Assembly: GCF_029011175.1 (NCBI RefSeq)
Contig: NZ_CP118946.1
Coordinates: 1 to 64,000, forward strand
DNA length: 64,000 bases
Reading direction: 5' to 3'
From: Winkia neuii
Lineage (GTDB): Bacteria > Actinomycetota > Actinomycetes > Actinomycetales > Actinomycetaceae
The position numbers and the translations under genes were made by a program. Position 1 is the first letter of the stretch, and each line of letters opens with the position of its first letter. The notes below the pieces were generated by a model. It was not told the origin of the DNA, ran no database searches, and was given only the letters and a program-made list of their open reading frames with translations. This document shows, piece after piece, positions 38,526 to 48,482 of the stretch.

Positions 38526-39659
38526 ATGGATTTTTCGCTCACTGATGAACAGCAACTCATGGTTGACGGGTTCACCGAACTGATGAATTCCCGCAACTGG
38601 GAGACCTACTTCCACGAATGCGACGAAAAGCATGAATACCCCGAAGAATGGGTAAAGGCCATCTGTGACCTGGGCTTTGACCGCATCATGCTGCCGGAAG
38701 AATATGACGGCTTCGGCGCAGACTGGACCACCCTGTGCGCTGCTTACGAAGCTCTAGGTCGCGCCGGTGGCCCGACCTACATCCTGTACCAGCTGCCCGG
38801 CTGGGACACGGTCCTGCGTGAAGGCACCGAGAAGCAGAAGGAAACCATCCTGTCCTTCGTCGGTTCCGGCAAGCAGATGCTGAACTACGCAATGACCGAG
38901 CCGTCCGCAGGTTCGTCGTGGGACGACATGCGCACCACCTACACCCGCAAGAACGGCAAGGTGTACCTGAACGGCCACAAGACCTTCCAGACTTCCGCTA
39001 TGAAGGTCCCCTACATGGTCGTCATGGCCCGCAACAGCGAAGACATGTCGGTTTACACCGAATGGTTCGTTGACATGTCCAAGGAAGGCGTCACCCGCGA
39101 ACCGCTGCAGAAGTTGGGCCTGCGCATGGACTCCTGTGCAGAGGTTTACTTCGACAACGTAGAGCTGGAAGAAGAAGACCTGTTTGGCACCGAGGGCAAC
39201 GCCTTCATGCGTGGCGTCAAGGACTTCGATCTGGAGCGTTACCTGGTGGCTCTGACCAACTACGGCCAGGCCTACTGCGCTTTCGAGGACGCAGCCAAGT
39301 ACGCGAACCAGCGCATCCAGGGTGGCCAGGCAATTGCCCGTCACCAGCTAATCCAGCAGAAGTTCGCAGACATGAAGGTCGCTCTGACCAACATGCGCAA
39401 CATGCTTTACGAAATTGCTTGGAAGCAGGAAAACGGTCTGCTGGGCCGCGGCGATTGCTCCATGGCTAAGTACTACTGCTCGCACGCCTCCTTCGAGGTC
39501 GTCGACTCGGCTCTGCAGGTGCTGGCAGGCGTCGGCATCACCGGCGAACACCGCGTCCAGCGTTTCTACCGCGACCTGCGCGTAGACCGCGTCTCCGGTG
39601 GCACCGACGAAATGATGATCCTGACCGCTGGCCGCGCAGCACTGCGCGAGTACCGCTAA
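38526..39659 (+). CDS. caiA: Crotonobetainyl-CoA reductase
   Basis: A 377-residue acyl-CoA dehydrogenase-family flavoprotein that reduces crotonobetainyl-CoA to gamma-butyrobetainyl-CoA using electrons delivered by FixABCX. It aligns along its whole length with enterobacterial Cai[11 protein letters not shown], APTYxLYQLPGW, [65 protein letters not shown]. The ATG at 38526 follows AAGAAAGAAC. The likeness is strong enough to prefer CaiA over a generic acyl-CoA dehydrogenase. Confidence 0.95.
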   Translation: MDFSLTDEQQLMVDGFTELMNSRNWETYFHECDEKHEYPEEWVKAICDLGFDRIMLPEEYDGFGADWTTLCAAYEALGRAGGPTYILYQLPGWDTVLREGTEKQKETILSFVGSGKQMLNYAMTEPSAGSSWDDMRTTYTRKNGKVYLNGHKTFQTSAMKVPYMVVMARNSEDMSVYTEWFVDMSKEGVTREPLQKLGLRMDSCAEVYFDNVELEEEDLFGTEGNAFMRGVKDFDLERYLVALTNYGQAYCAFEDAAKYANQRIQGGQAIARHQLIQQKFADMKVALTNMRNMLYEIAWKQENGLLGRGDCSMAKYYCSHASFEVVDSALQVLAGVGITGEHRVQRFYRDLRVDRVSGGTDEMMILTAGRAALREYR

Positions 39660-39669
39660 GGAGCCAGCC

Positions 39670-40881
39670 ATGTTGCCAACTGAAAAACCATCATTTGGCC
39701 CTCTAGATGACGTCAAAGTCATCTTCTCGGCTGTAGAAATCGCTGCTCCGACCGCCGCCGGCCTGATGGCCGAATGGGGCGCCGACGTGACCTGGATGGA
39801 AAACATCTGGTCGGGCGACTCCATGCGCGACACCAAGTGGGTAAAGGAAATGGAACGCCGCAACATGCGCTCTATCTCCATCCACCCGTTCAGCGACGAA
39901 GGCAAGGAAGCGCTGCTCGGCCTCGTCAAGGACGCGGACATCTTCATCGAATCGTCCAAGGGCCCGGTGTGGGCACGCAAGGGCATCACCGATGAGGTGC
40001 TGTGGGAGGTCAACCCCGACCTGGTAATCGTGCACGTCTCCGGCTTCGGCCAGGACGGCGATCCGGAGCGGGTCAACTCGGCTGCCTACGACCTGACCGT
40101 TGCCGCCTACGCGGGCATCATCGCCCAGAACGGCACTCAGGAACAGCCGATGAACATTGCCCCCTACTCGGTGGACTACTTCAACTCGCTAATGGTTGTT
40201 TCGTCCTCGCTAGCCGCACTACACAAGGCGCGCGCTACCGGCCAGGGCGAAAGCATCGACCTGGCAATGTACGAAACCATGATGCGCATCGGGTCCTACT
40301 ACCTGATGGACTACATGAACGAGGGCATTGTTTGGCCGCGTCCGGGTAACCGCCACCAGAACCTGTGCGCCATCGGCGAATGGGAATGCAAGGACGGCTA
40401 CATCGGTCTATGCGTCTACGGCGTACCGCAGAACAAGTACCTGCTCGAAACTATCGGGCTGGGCGAGTTGTGGGGCACCGAGGAATACCCGGAGGACACT
40501 TCGGCTCTGTGGCTGAACGGGCCTAAGGCTGACCTGATCCAGCAGAAGCTGACCGAATACCTGAAGACGCAGTACAAGAAGGAAGTGGAGCGCGACTTCA
40601 CCGCCCACAAGATTGCGGCGCAGGTTGTCAACGAGTTCGAAGAGGTCGTGAAGCAAGAGCACATGCACCAGCGTGGCGTCTTCACTGAATGGGAAAACGA
40701 AGATGGCCAGAAGATCAAGGGCATCGGCGTCTTCCCGAAGTTCAAGAACAACCCGGGCAGGCAGTGGCGTCCCATGCCGAAGCTGGGCGAAGACACTCGC
40801 TACCTGCTTGAACGGGCTGGTTTCAGCGAAGAAAAGATCAACGAATTCAAGGAATCTGGCAAGCTCAAGTTTGCCGAGTAA
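39670..40881 (+). CDS. caiB: L-carnitine/gamma-butyrobetaine CoA-transferase
   Basis: A 403-residue class III CoA-transferase that moves CoA between butyrobetainyl-CoA and carnitine or crotonobetaine. It matches CaiB in length and in local motifs (FGPLDDVKVIFS.VEIA.P, ITDEVLW..NPDLVI.H.SGFGQ, GESIDLAMYE, PKFKNNPG). The catalytic Asp falls at residue 169 in VDYFNS, the same number as in the Escherichia coli enzyme. It starts 10 bases after caiA, with AAGGAG before the ATG. Confidence 0.95.
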   Translation: MLPTEKPSFGPLDDVKVIFSAVEIAAPTAAGLMAEWGADVTWMENIWSGDSMRDTKWVKEMERRNMRSISIHPFSDEGKEALLGLVKDADIFIESSKGPVWARKGITDEVLWEVNPDLVIVHVSGFGQDGDPERVNSAAYDLTVAAYAGIIAQNGTQEQPMNIAPYSVDYFNSLMVVSSSLAALHKARATGQGESIDLAMYETMMRIGSYYLMDYMNEGIVWPRPGNRHQNLCAIGEWECKDGYIGLCVYGVPQNKYLLETIGLGELWGTEEYPEDTSALWLNGPKADLIQQKLTEYLKTQYKKEVERDFTAHKIAAQVVNEFEEVVKQEHMHQRGVFTEWENEDGQKIKGIGVFPKFKNNPGRQWRPMPKLGEDTRYLLERAGFSEEKINEFKESGKLKFAE

Positions 40882-40914
40882 GGAGAGTGCGGGGTCTCCC
40901 GCGCAGGTGAAATA

Positions 40915-42450
40915 ATGTTTCAAACTGGCGATGGAACTACGGTGCGTAGCCTTGTGGAATACCAGGCACAAACACATCCGGAGCAGGTCTTCCTAATTTT
41001 TGAGGACTGCGACGCGGATGTGCGGCGGGTATACACCTACGCCCAGTTCCATCGCCTCTCCAACAAGGCGGCCAATCTGTTCCTTGAAAGGGGGATCCGC
41101 CAGGGGGATCGGGTAGCTGTCCAGCTAACCAACTCCCCCGAATGTTTGGAGGCCCTGGTGGGCCTCGCCAAGATAGGGGCGATCTACGTGCCCCTGAATT
41201 CCTCCTACACCACCGCAGAGTGCGCCTACATTATGAAGGCGTGCGACGTTTCCCTTCTGCTTACTCAGCCGTCCCTCTACCAGATGCCGGGCATGGACGA
41301 ATTGATCGAGGACGTGCTGGTAGTTGACGGTTCGCCCTCGGGATATGAGGCCTTGCGGGATGCGCAGTCGGAGGAACTGGCTAGTGAGTACGAACCGGTC
41401 AGTGCGGATGTCGTGGAAATTATGTTCACTTCGGGGACTACCTCCACGCCCAAGGGAGTAATGCTCACTAACGCCAACATGATCTTCTCGGGTCTGTACG
41501 TGAACTGGCAGCTGGCCATGAATCACGAAGACCGCTATATGACTTCCATGTGCGCTTCGCACGTGAATTTCCAACTTTCTGCTCTGCTGCCAGTGCTGAC
41601 GGTGGGAGCAACCCTGATTTTGGCGTCCCGCTATTCGGCTACGCGCTTTTGGAACCAGGTGCGCCGAAATGATGCGACTTTGGTGCAATCGATGGCGATG
41701 ATGGTGCGCACTATGATGCGCCAACCGGTTGCCGAGGGCGAACGCGACCACCGGGTGCGCCAGGTGCACTATTTCCTGCCGATCTCTAGGAAGGAAAAGG
41801 CCGCTTTCGAGGAGCGCTTCGGCGTGACGCTGCTGAACAACTACGGTTCTACCGAATCGTTGGTGGGGGTCATCACCGACTACCCGTACGGGCCGCGCAA
41901 GTGGCCTTCGATCGGGCGCGTTGGCCCGGGCTACCAGGTGCGCATTGTCGATGACGAGGGCGAAGAGGTTCCTCCCGGCGGATGCGGGGAAATCCTGGTG
42001 CGGGGCCGGAAGGGTTATTCGCTGATGGGCGGCTACTGGAATGATCCGGAAGCAACCGCTGCGGCGATTGACCAGGACGGCTGGTATCACACGGGTGATT
42101 TTGGTTCCTGCGACAAGGACGGGTGGTTCTATTTTGCTGACCGCCACATCGATCTGATCAAGCGCGGAGGCGAAAACATTTCCACGACCGAAGTGGAAAA
42201 CATTCTTGAAGAAATGCCGGGAATTGCAGAAGCGGCAGTAGTGGGCGTGCCCGATCCGGTGCGCGACCAGGCCGTGAAAGCGGTACTTGTACTGACTCCC
42301 GGCTCGAACATTACCGAGGCCGAAATTTCGGCCTATGCGGCGGCCAATCTCGCCTCGTTCAAAGTTCCTTCCGTAATCGAGTTCCGCAAGGCTTTGCCGC
42401 GTGGGGCCTACGGAAAACTCCTGAAGCATCTATTGGTGCCAAGTAACTAA
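40915..42450 (+). CDS. caiC: Crotonobetaine/carnitine-CoA ligase
   Basis: A 511-residue AMP-forming acyl-CoA synthetase that primes the pathway by making the first CoA ester. Motifs are the P-loop MFTSGTTSTPKGVML (~170-185), LNNYGSTES, GWYHTGDFGSCDKDGWFYFADR and the C-terminal lysine in PRGAYGKLLKH. Position after caiB and resemblance to CaiC decide the substrate call; the adenylation fold alone would not. It lies 33 bases after caiB. Confidence 0.9.
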   Translation: MFQTGDGTTVRSLVEYQAQTHPEQVFLIFEDCDADVRRVYTYAQFHRLSNKAANLFLERGIRQGDRVAVQLTNSPECLEALVGLAKIGAIYVPLNSSYTTAECAYIMKACDVSLLLTQPSLYQMPGMDELIEDVLVVDGSPSGYEALRDAQSEELASEYEPVSADVVEIMFTSGTTSTPKGVMLTNANMIFSGLYVNWQLAMNHEDRYMTSMCASHVNFQLSALLPVLTVGATLILASRYSATRFWNQVRRNDATLVQSMAMMVRTMMRQPVAEGERDHRVRQVHYFLPISRKEKAAFEERFGVTLLNNYGSTESLVGVITDYPYGPRKWPSIGRVGPGYQVRIVDDEGEEVPPGGCGEILVRGRKGYSLMGGYWNDPEATAAAIDQDGWYHTGDFGSCDKDGWFYFADRHIDLIKRGGENISTTEVENILEEMPGIAEAAVVGVPDPVRDQAVKAVLVLTPGSNITEAEISAYAAANLASFKVPSVIEFRKALPRGAYGKLLKHLLVPSN

Positions 42451-42464
42451 AAGAAAGGAATGCC

Positions 42465-43340
42465 ATGGCTATTAACACTGATATGGTCGGGCAAACATTT
42501 GGTCCCTTCACTCGCGATTACACGTTCCGTGATCTGGAACTGTTCGCCCTTGGGTGCGGTGCGGGTATCGACGGCAAAGACGGCCTCGAATACATCAACG
42601 AAAAGGATCCGCAGAACCCGCAGCTGAAGGTGCTGCCCATGTTCGGCGCAATGCTGATCGTAGACAGCGAAGTCACTCGTACGATCGACTACGGCTACAA
42701 CTACGCAGGGTCGCTGCACTGGGGCTTTGACATCAAGTTCCACCAGCCCATCACCAAGATGTCTGATCACCTAGAGACCAAGGTGAAGCTTGAGGGCCTG
42801 TACGACCGTGGCGAAGGCCGTGGGCTGCTCGCACAGCACATTGGCGACACCTACGATTCGGATGGCAACCTGCTGTTCACCAACGAATCCTGGGACTGCC
42901 TGATTTATGACGGCGGCTGGGGTGGCCCCAAGCCTCCGAAGGATCTGGTGGATATGCCCGATCGCGAACCCGATTACGAAATTAGCGAGCGCATCCCCGA
43001 AAACCAGGCGCTAATCTACCGCCTGTCCGGGGACTACCACCCGCAGCACATCGACTGGGATTACGCCGCCAAGAACGGTGAACCCCGTCCGATTCTGCAC
43101 GCGATTTCTTACGCGGGCGTCGTCATGCGCCACGCCATCAACCAGTTTGTGCCGGGCGAGCCCGAGCGCATTACTCGCTTCAAGACCCGTATCACCTCTC
43201 CGGTCCACCCTGGCACCGTCCTGAAGACCCAGCTGTGGAAGGTGGGCGAGGGCGAGCTGCGCTTCCGCCTAGTTGACGAAGATTTCGAAAAGACAGGCGC
43301 GAAACCGCACCTGAACTGGGGCATCATCGAATACCGGTAA
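42465..43340 (+). CDS. MaoC-type enoyl-CoA hydratase, proposed functional replacement for CaiD
   Basis: A 291-residue double hot-dog protein of the hydratase-2/MaoC family. The active-site motif reads YRLSGDYHPQHID (185-197), giving the catalytic Asp190 and His195; the usual Asn of GDxNPLH is His192 here. The N-terminal half is a second, degenerate hot-dog domain. It follows caiC by 14 bases. No crotonase-fold CaiD is in the cluster, so this enzyme is the natural candidate to hydrate crotonobetainyl-CoA to carnitinyl-CoA. Family membership is firm; the carnitine role is inferred. Confidence 0.9.
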   Translation: MAINTDMVGQTFGPFTRDYTFRDLELFALGCGAGIDGKDGLEYINEKDPQNPQLKVLPMFGAMLIVDSEVTRTIDYGYNYAGSLHWGFDIKFHQPITKMSDHLETKVKLEGLYDRGEGRGLLAQHIGDTYDSDGNLLFTNESWDCLIYDGGWGGPKPPKDLVDMPDREPDYEISERIPENQALIYRLSGDYHPQHIDWDYAAKNGEPRPILHAISYAGVVMRHAINQFVPGEPERITRFKTRITSPVHPGTVLKTQLWKVGEGELRFRLVDEDFEKTGAKPHLNWGIIEYR

Positions 43341-43375
43341 ATCCAAATTAGTCACGACTAAAGAGGGAGACACGC

Positions 43376-44695
43376 ATGGCAAAAGAGGCAGTATTACTGG
43401 ATGATCTGGGAGTTACTCCCTTCTTGCGGCGTGTCACCCTCTTCTCGTCGGGCGGCCCCTTTCTAGAGGGGTACGTCCTCGGCGTCGTCGGCATCGCAAT
43501 GGTGAAGATGGTGCCGGACTTGCATCTAACAGACTCGCAGGTTGGGGCGATCGGAACGATCGCCCTGGCCGGTCTGTTCGTCGGAGCCATCCTTGGTGGG
43601 TGGGCAACCGACAAACTGGGGCGTCGCAAAATGTTCGTCATCGACGTACTAGCAATTGCCGCCCTTTCGATTCTGAACTTATTTGTGCACGATGCGATCC
43701 AACTGATCGCCGTACGCTTCCTGATCGGGGTCGCGATCGGAGCGGATTACCCCATAGCCACTTCGATGATTGCCGAGTTCACCCCCAAGCGGTATCGAGC
43801 AATATCGATGGGCTTTATTGCTGCAGTGTGGTACGTGGGCGCAAACGTGTCCTACCTGGTCGGATACCTGGTACTTGAATGGCGCAACGGATGGCGGTGG
43901 GCACTGGCGTCCTCGCTAATTCCCTGCATAATCATTTTGGTAGGCCGCTGGTCGATCCCAGAATCACCCCGGTGGCTGTACTCGAAGGGGCGCAAAGAAG
44001 AAGCCGACCAGATTCTGCACGACATTTTCGACCATTGGGTGGTCCTCGAGGAGGAACCCACCGAGCGCACCCACTTTGGCGAAATTTTCAAGGGCGTGTA
44101 CCTAAAGCGCATCCTCTTCGTAGGTTTTATCTGGCTGTGCCAGGCAATCCCGATGTTCGCCATTTACACCTACGGCCCCCAGATTATGGGCGCCTTCGGA
44201 TTTGATTCTGGCAGGGGCATCCTGATTGGCGAATCGATAGTGGGCACCTTCTTCCTTTTGGGCACAATCCCCGCGATGTTCCTTGCTGAATGGATGGGCA
44301 GGCGCCCTCTAATTATCTATTCGTTTTTGCTGATGACAGCCGCTATGGCCGTGTTGGGCTGGTATAAGGGCGCGCCCATTGCCGTCGTCATTGTCTGCTT
44401 TGGGATTTATGCAATCTGCTCGGGCGGCCCCGGAAACCTGCAGTGGCTCTACCCGAACGAACTGTTCCCGACCCAGGTGCGCGCGTCTGCCATGGGGGTA
44501 GCAATGGCCTTCTCCCGCATCGGCACGGTCTTCTCGATCTATCTGCTTCCGGGACTGATCAGCACTCGCGGCATCGAGGCCGTTATGCTGATGGGCGCCG
44601 GCATATCGGCGCTCGGGGCCCTGGTATCGATACTGTTTGCCCCCGAAACTAAGGGGCTCACTCTGGCGGCGGCCAGCTCTGTAGAGAGAAGGTAA
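43376..44695 (+). CDS. MFS transporter (sugar-porter-like), second in the cluster
   Basis: A 439-residue 12-helix transporter with the motif GGWATDKLGRRKMF between helices 2 and 3, IPESPRWLYSKGR after helix 6 and a matching MGRRPL in the second half. These are typical of sugar-porter or metabolite:H+ symporter subfamilies, some of which carry organic cations or acids. Its stop overlaps the next ATG (TAATG). In this setting it may move carnitine in or gamma-butyrobetaine out. GAGGGAG precedes the ATG. Confidence 0.88.
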   Translation: MAKEAVLLDDLGVTPFLRRVTLFSSGGPFLEGYVLGVVGIAMVKMVPDLHLTDSQVGAIGTIALAGLFVGAILGGWATDKLGRRKMFVIDVLAIAALSILNLFVHDAIQLIAVRFLIGVAIGADYPIATSMIAEFTPKRYRAISMGFIAAVWYVGANVSYLVGYLVLEWRNGWRWALASSLIPCIIILVGRWSIPESPRWLYSKGRKEEADQILHDIFDHWVVLEEEPTERTHFGEIFKGVYLKRILFVGFIWLCQAIPMFAIYTYGPQIMGAFGFDSGRGILIGESIVGTFFLLGTIPAMFLAEWMGRRPLIIYSFLLMTAAMAVLGWYKGAPIAVVIVCFGIYAICSGGPGNLQWLYPNELFPTQVRASAMGVAMAFSRIGTVFSIYLLPGLISTRGIEAVMLMGAGISALGALVSILFAPETKGLTLAAASSVERR

Positions 44696-45324
44696 TGATG
44701 TACCGCATTGAAAAGCATGTGGTAAGTCCTTATGAAACTAATTGCTATTTCTTAATTAGTGAAAATGAAACGCTAATTATTGATCCGGGCGATAATGCAA
44801 ATCTGCTTTTGCGTAAGTTGCAGGACAAGAATCCGGTCGGCATCGTTGTTACGCACTGCCACTCAGACCATATCAGCGCAATAAACGAGCTGGTGGAAGC
44901 TTATTCCATACCGGTGATGGTCGGTCAGGACGACGTTGCCGGGGTGGCTGATCCGCACCTGTCGGGATCTGACGACGACGGTACTTTCTACAAGGTTGAT
45001 GTTCCGTGCGCCGGTCTTCGCGAGGGCGAAGTGATCCAGTGGGGCGATGCCACTTTGCAGGTGTTGTCAACACCGGGGCACACCCCCGGTTCTATCTGCC
45101 TGTTGGATACCGAAAATAGCATCATGTTTACTGGTGATACGCTATTTGCGGGCTCTGTAGGAAGAACCGATTTTGTGCGGGGAGACGCGGCCGCGATGCG
45201 GCAGACTTGCAAGCGCCTGGCCGGGCTTGATCCCGCCCTTTCGGTACTGCCGGGGCACGGTCCCGCCACGACCATCGAGGTCGAAAAACGCTTGAATCCC
45301 TTCCTAAGCTCTTTTACCCACTGA
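44695..45324 (+). CDS. Metallo-beta-lactamase-fold hydrolase (glyoxalase II-like)
   Basis: A 209-residue protein with the metal-binding HCHSDH motif (~59-64), GHTPGS and GDTLF around 125-150, and a late GHGPATT His. The fold is that of glyoxalase II and related thioester hydrolases. It starts on a TAATG overlap, so it is cotranslated with the MFS gene. It could be a thioesterase acting on CoA or glutathione-like thioesters of the pathway. The first ~130 bases are AT-rich compared with the neighbours. Confidence 0.85.
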   Translation: MMYRIEKHVVSPYETNCYFLISENETLIIDPGDNANLLLRKLQDKNPVGIVVTHCHSDHISAINELVEAYSIPVMVGQDDVAGVADPHLSGSDDDGTFYKVDVPCAGLREGEVIQWGDATLQVLSTPGHTPGSICLLDTENSIMFTGDTLFAGSVGRTDFVRGDAAAMRQTCKRLAGLDPALSVLPGHGPATTIEVEKRLNPFLSSFTH

Positions 45325-45534
45325 AATAAAGCGTCGAATCTTCCTCTAGAAAACCAGATTAACGGCGCAAAACTGGCCTCTCACCTGCAGAAACTATTTC
45401 TAATATTTCCACAAAGAAATAAAAAGAAATTATGATTTTTAGGGAGAAAGTCCTATTAAAAATAGACACTGCTGCGGTTGGATTGTGGGTAGCAAACAAA
45501 TGCGTATTCACTATTCCTGGAGGAGGAATATTAG
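45325..45534. other. Intergenic region before fixA
   Basis: A 210-base AT-rich gap with no gene. It ends in a strong ribosome-binding site (GGAGGAGGAAT) for fixA and is large enough for a separate promoter of the fix genes. I could not assign -35/-10 boxes with confidence. Confidence 0.4.
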
Positions 45535-46293
45535 ATGACTGTTGCGGTTGCGTATAAATATGCGGCAAACCCCCAGGACGCTAACGTCCGTTCTGATGGT
45601 TCCGTCGATTGGTCTCGCGCCAAGGCTGCCGTCTCCGACTACGATCCCGTAGCCGTTGAGGTCGGTCGCAAGCTGGCAGAAGCCGCCGGGGCAGAACTGG
45701 TTGGCATCTCTGTTGGTGGCAAGAACCTGTCTTCGTCCATGGCAAAGAAGAACGCCATGTCCAAGGGCCTCGATCGTGGCCTAATCCTTTCCGACGAAGC
45801 CACCACTTCGTGGAACAGCGCAAATATTGCTTCCGCCCTGGCCGAACTGGCCAAGCAGGCAGAGGCTGAAGTTGTTCTGACTGGTGACTCCTCCATCGAC
45901 GAGGGCGTCGGCGTCATGAGCGCATTGGTTGCAGGCTACCTAGGCTGGCCATGCTTCCAGGAAGTCGTCTCGATTACCCCGGCCGACGGCGGTTATGAAA
46001 TCGTCCAGGCTGTTGGCGGCGGCACTCGCACCCTGACCGTAAGCGGCAACGTGGTTGTCTCTGTGGCGACCGACGCAGCTCCCGTGAAGGTGCCTTCCAT
46101 GAAGGACATTCTGGCTGCAGGTAAGAAGCCCGTCGAGGTTGTTGCTGCTGACGCAGTTTCTGCAGCACCCGTCGAGGTCGAAGTTACCGGCACCGAGAAG
46201 CCGGCTGCTAAGGACCGCAAGAACCAGGTCTACACCGGTGAAGAAGCTGTCGCCGAACTTGTTGGAGCACTGCGCTCCGAGGGCGTTCTGTAA
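45535..46293 (+). CDS. fixA: Electron transfer flavoprotein beta subunit FixA
   Basis: A 252-residue EtfB-family protein (VAVAYKYAANPQDANVRSDGSVDWSRAKAAVSDYD, ALAELAKQAEAEVVLTGDSSIDEGVGVMSALVAGYLG). With FixB it forms the heterodimer that passes electrons, in this setting to CaiA. In E. coli fixABCX lies next to cai genes for carnitine reduction, which supports the same role here. First gene of fixABCX. Confidence 0.93.
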   Translation: MTVAVAYKYAANPQDANVRSDGSVDWSRAKAAVSDYDPVAVEVGRKLAEAAGAELVGISVGGKNLSSSMAKKNAMSKGLDRGLILSDEATTSWNSANIASALAELAKQAEAEVVLTGDSSIDEGVGVMSALVAGYLGWPCFQEVVSITPADGGYEIVQAVGGGTRTLTVSGNVVVSVATDAAPVKVPSMKDILAAGKKPVEVVAADAVSAAPVEVEVTGTEKPAAKDRKNQVYTGEEAVAELVGALRSEGVL

Positions 46294-46312
46294 GGGAAGG
46301 ATTTAGTCAAAA

Positions 46313-47179
46313 ATGGCAAACGCATGGGTTATCGCGGCGGAATCTCACGTCGCAAAGCTGATCGAACTCGGTAAGGCTGCCGCCGGCTCCGTCACCGTCG
46401 TCACCGTGGGTGACGTCAAGGTTGCGGGCGCGGACAAGGTCCTGAACGTCGCCCTCGCCGAGGGCGTCCCCGCAGAAGCTGCAGCTCCCGCAGTAGCAGA
46501 AGCAATCACCGCAGAAGCTGGCGACGTTGTGCTCGCTGCTTCCCGTCCGGTCGAAAAGGTGCTGGCTGGCGCCGTTGCTGCCAAGCTGAACGCTCCGCTG
46601 CTCACCTCCCCGCTAGAAATCGGGGCTGGCCAAGCGAAGCTGTCGCGCTTCGGCGGCATCTCGACCGAAACCGTCACCTACTCCGGCGTGGCCGTGTTCA
46701 TCGCCGAAGGTGGAGCCGACGCTGCTGGCGATGCCGCAGCTGAAGAGGTCGCCTTCTCCGGCTACGACGCCAAGGTCACCGCAGTGGCAGAATCTTCGGC
46801 AGCTCAGGCAAACCTGGGCGACGCCCGCAAGATCGTCTCCGTCGGCCGTGGCTTCAAGGCAGAAGAAGACCTGCAGCTCGCCAGCGATCTGGCAGGCGCG
46901 CTCGGCGCAGAAATTGCTTGCTCGCGTCCGGTTGCTGAAGGCTCCGACTGGCTAAGCCGCGACCGCTACGTTGGTGTGTCCGGTCAGTCCGTCTCGCCAG
47001 ACCTGTACCTGGCAGTCGGCATTTCCGGCCAGATCCAGCACACCGCTGGTATGGATAGCTCCAAGCTCGTTGTTGCGATCAACTCCGACAAGGACGCTCC
47101 GATTTTCGCAAAGGCAGATTACGGAATTGTCGGCGACCTCTACGAAGTGTTGCCGGCCCTAACTGAGGCAGTTCGATAA
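46313..47179 (+). CDS. fixB: Electron transfer flavoprotein alpha subunit FixB
   Basis: A 288-residue EtfA-family protein. The C-terminal FAD-binding domain is well conserved: GRGFKAEEDLQLASDLAGALGAEIACSRPV is visible from about residue 180, then PDLYLAVGISGQIQH, VVAINSDKDAPIFAKADYGIVGDL. The N-terminal half is Ala-rich and less conserved. It starts 19 bases after fixA and four bases before fixC. Confidence 0.94.
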   Translation: MANAWVIAAESHVAKLIELGKAAAGSVTVVTVGDVKVAGADKVLNVALAEGVPAEAAAPAVAEAITAEAGDVVLAASRPVEKVLAGAVAAKLNAPLLTSPLEIGAGQAKLSRFGGISTETVTYSGVAVFIAEGGADAAGDAAAEEVAFSGYDAKVTAVAESSAAQANLGDARKIVSVGRGFKAEEDLQLASDLAGALGAEIACSRPVAEGSDWLSRDRYVGVSGQSVSPDLYLAVGISGQIQHTAGMDSSKLVVAINSDKDAPIFAKADYGIVGDLYEVLPALTEAVR

Positions 47180-47183
47180 ATAA

Positions 47184-48482
47184 ATGACCGAAGAAGAGTA
47201 CGACTTTGATGCCATCGTCATTGGTGGCGGAATTTCGGGTGCGGTTTGCGCCTACCTGCTCGCCAGCCAGGAAAAGGAAGTCCTGCTGATTGAGCGCGGT
47301 GTAGAACCGGGTTCGAAGAACCTGTCCGGCGGTGTTTTTTACTGCCGCGTAATGCAGGAAATCTTCCCTAATTTCATTGAAGAAGCCCCGATTGAACGAA
47401 AGATTACGCGTAACTGCATTTCCTTCTTGAACAAGGAATCTTTCGTCAACGTGGACTACTGGGATGGGCGTCTAGCCGAACCTGTGAATGCGGTGACCGT
47501 CCTACGGGCCAAGTTCGATCCGTGGCTTTCGCGGCAGTGCGAAGAAGCGGGCGTGACCGTGATGCCTGGCATCAAGGTCGACTCTTTGGTCAAGGAAGAT
47601 GGGCGTTACATTGGCGTCCGCGCAGGTGAGGACGAACTGAAGGCGCGCGTGATTATCGCGGCTGACGGCGTCAACTCCTTCATTAGCAAGGACGAGGGGC
47701 TGCGCGATCGCGAACCTAAAGAGAATCTGGCGGTGGGCGTCAAGTCCGTCATCCAGCTTGGGGAAGGTCGCATTCGCGAACGCTTCAACCTGAACGAGGA
47801 CGAGGGTGCCGCCTACGCCATCGTGGGCGATTGCACCGAGGGCGTCGCAGGTGGCGGATTCATGTACACCAACAAGGAATCCGTATCCATCGGTATTGTG
47901 GCGCGCCTCGATGACATCGAGAAGAAGGGCAAGGTCTCTTCTGATCTGCACGACCACTTCCTTTCCCACCCCGCAATCGCGCCGTTCCTCAAGGATGGGG
48001 AACTGCTCGAGTACGGCTGCCACCTGGTAGCTGAAGGCGGATCCAAGATGCAGCACGACCTGGTCCACCCCGGCCTTATTGTTATCGGCGACGCCGCTGG
48101 ATTCACTCTGAACACCGGCTTCACTGTTCGCGGCATGGACCTAGCTGCTGGTAGCGCGCAGGCTGCAGCCCGAGCCGTGCTCGCCGCCCTCGACAAGAAG
48201 GACTATTCGAAGGAAGCGCTGAGCGCCTACATCACCGAATACGAATCCATGTTTGTCGGCAAGGATATGAAGACTTACGCAGGCGCGCCAGAATTTCTGG
48301 AAAACGACGAAATGTACGGCGAGGTCGGTGAACTGGTGGCGAACGTCCTGTACGGCGTTTACAACCACGACCTCACCCCGCGCAAGCACCTGGTGAAGGT
48401 CGCGTGGGATGCGTTCAAGGAATCGCCGCTGAAACTAACCAAGCTAGCCAAGATCGCCGTTCAAGGTATGAGGTCGATGTAA
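47184..48482 (+). CDS. fixC: Flavoprotein-quinone-type oxidoreductase FixC
   Basis: A 432-residue FAD-dependent protein of the ETF:quinone oxidoreductase family. It has the dinucleotide-binding motif VIGGGISGAVCAYLLA at the N-terminus, VIIAADGVNS near 155, and GDAAGFTLNTGFTVRGMDLA near 300. With FixX it exchanges electrons with the FixAB flavoprotein. The downstream fixX starts directly after its stop. Confidence 0.94.
   Translation: MTEEEYDFDAIVIGGGISGAVCAYLLASQEKEVLLIERGVEPGSKNLSGGVFYCRVMQEIFPNFIEEAPIERKITRNCISFLNKESFVNVDYWDGRLAEPVNAVTVLRAKFDPWLSRQCEEAGVTVMPGIKVDSLVKEDGRYIGVRAGEDELKARVIIAADGVNSFISKDEGLRDREPKENLAVGVKSVIQLGEGRIRERFNLNEDEGAAYAIVGDCTEGVAGGGFMYTNKESVSIGIVARLDDIEKKGKVSSDLHDHFLSHPAIAPFLKDGELLEYGCHLVAEGGSKMQHDLVHPGLIVIGDAAGFTLNTGFTVRGMDLAAGSAQAAARAVLAALDKKDYSKEALSAYITEYESMFVGKDMKTYAGAPEFLENDEMYGEVGELVANVLYGVYNHDLTPRKHLVKVAWDAFKESPLKLTKLAKIAVQGMRSM

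Noticed and set aside
41125-42429. 434-codon minus-strand frame opposite caiC
   Set aside because: Antisense to an intact AMP-forming ligase; the translation is Arg/His-rich with no recognisable domain and no ribosome-binding site.
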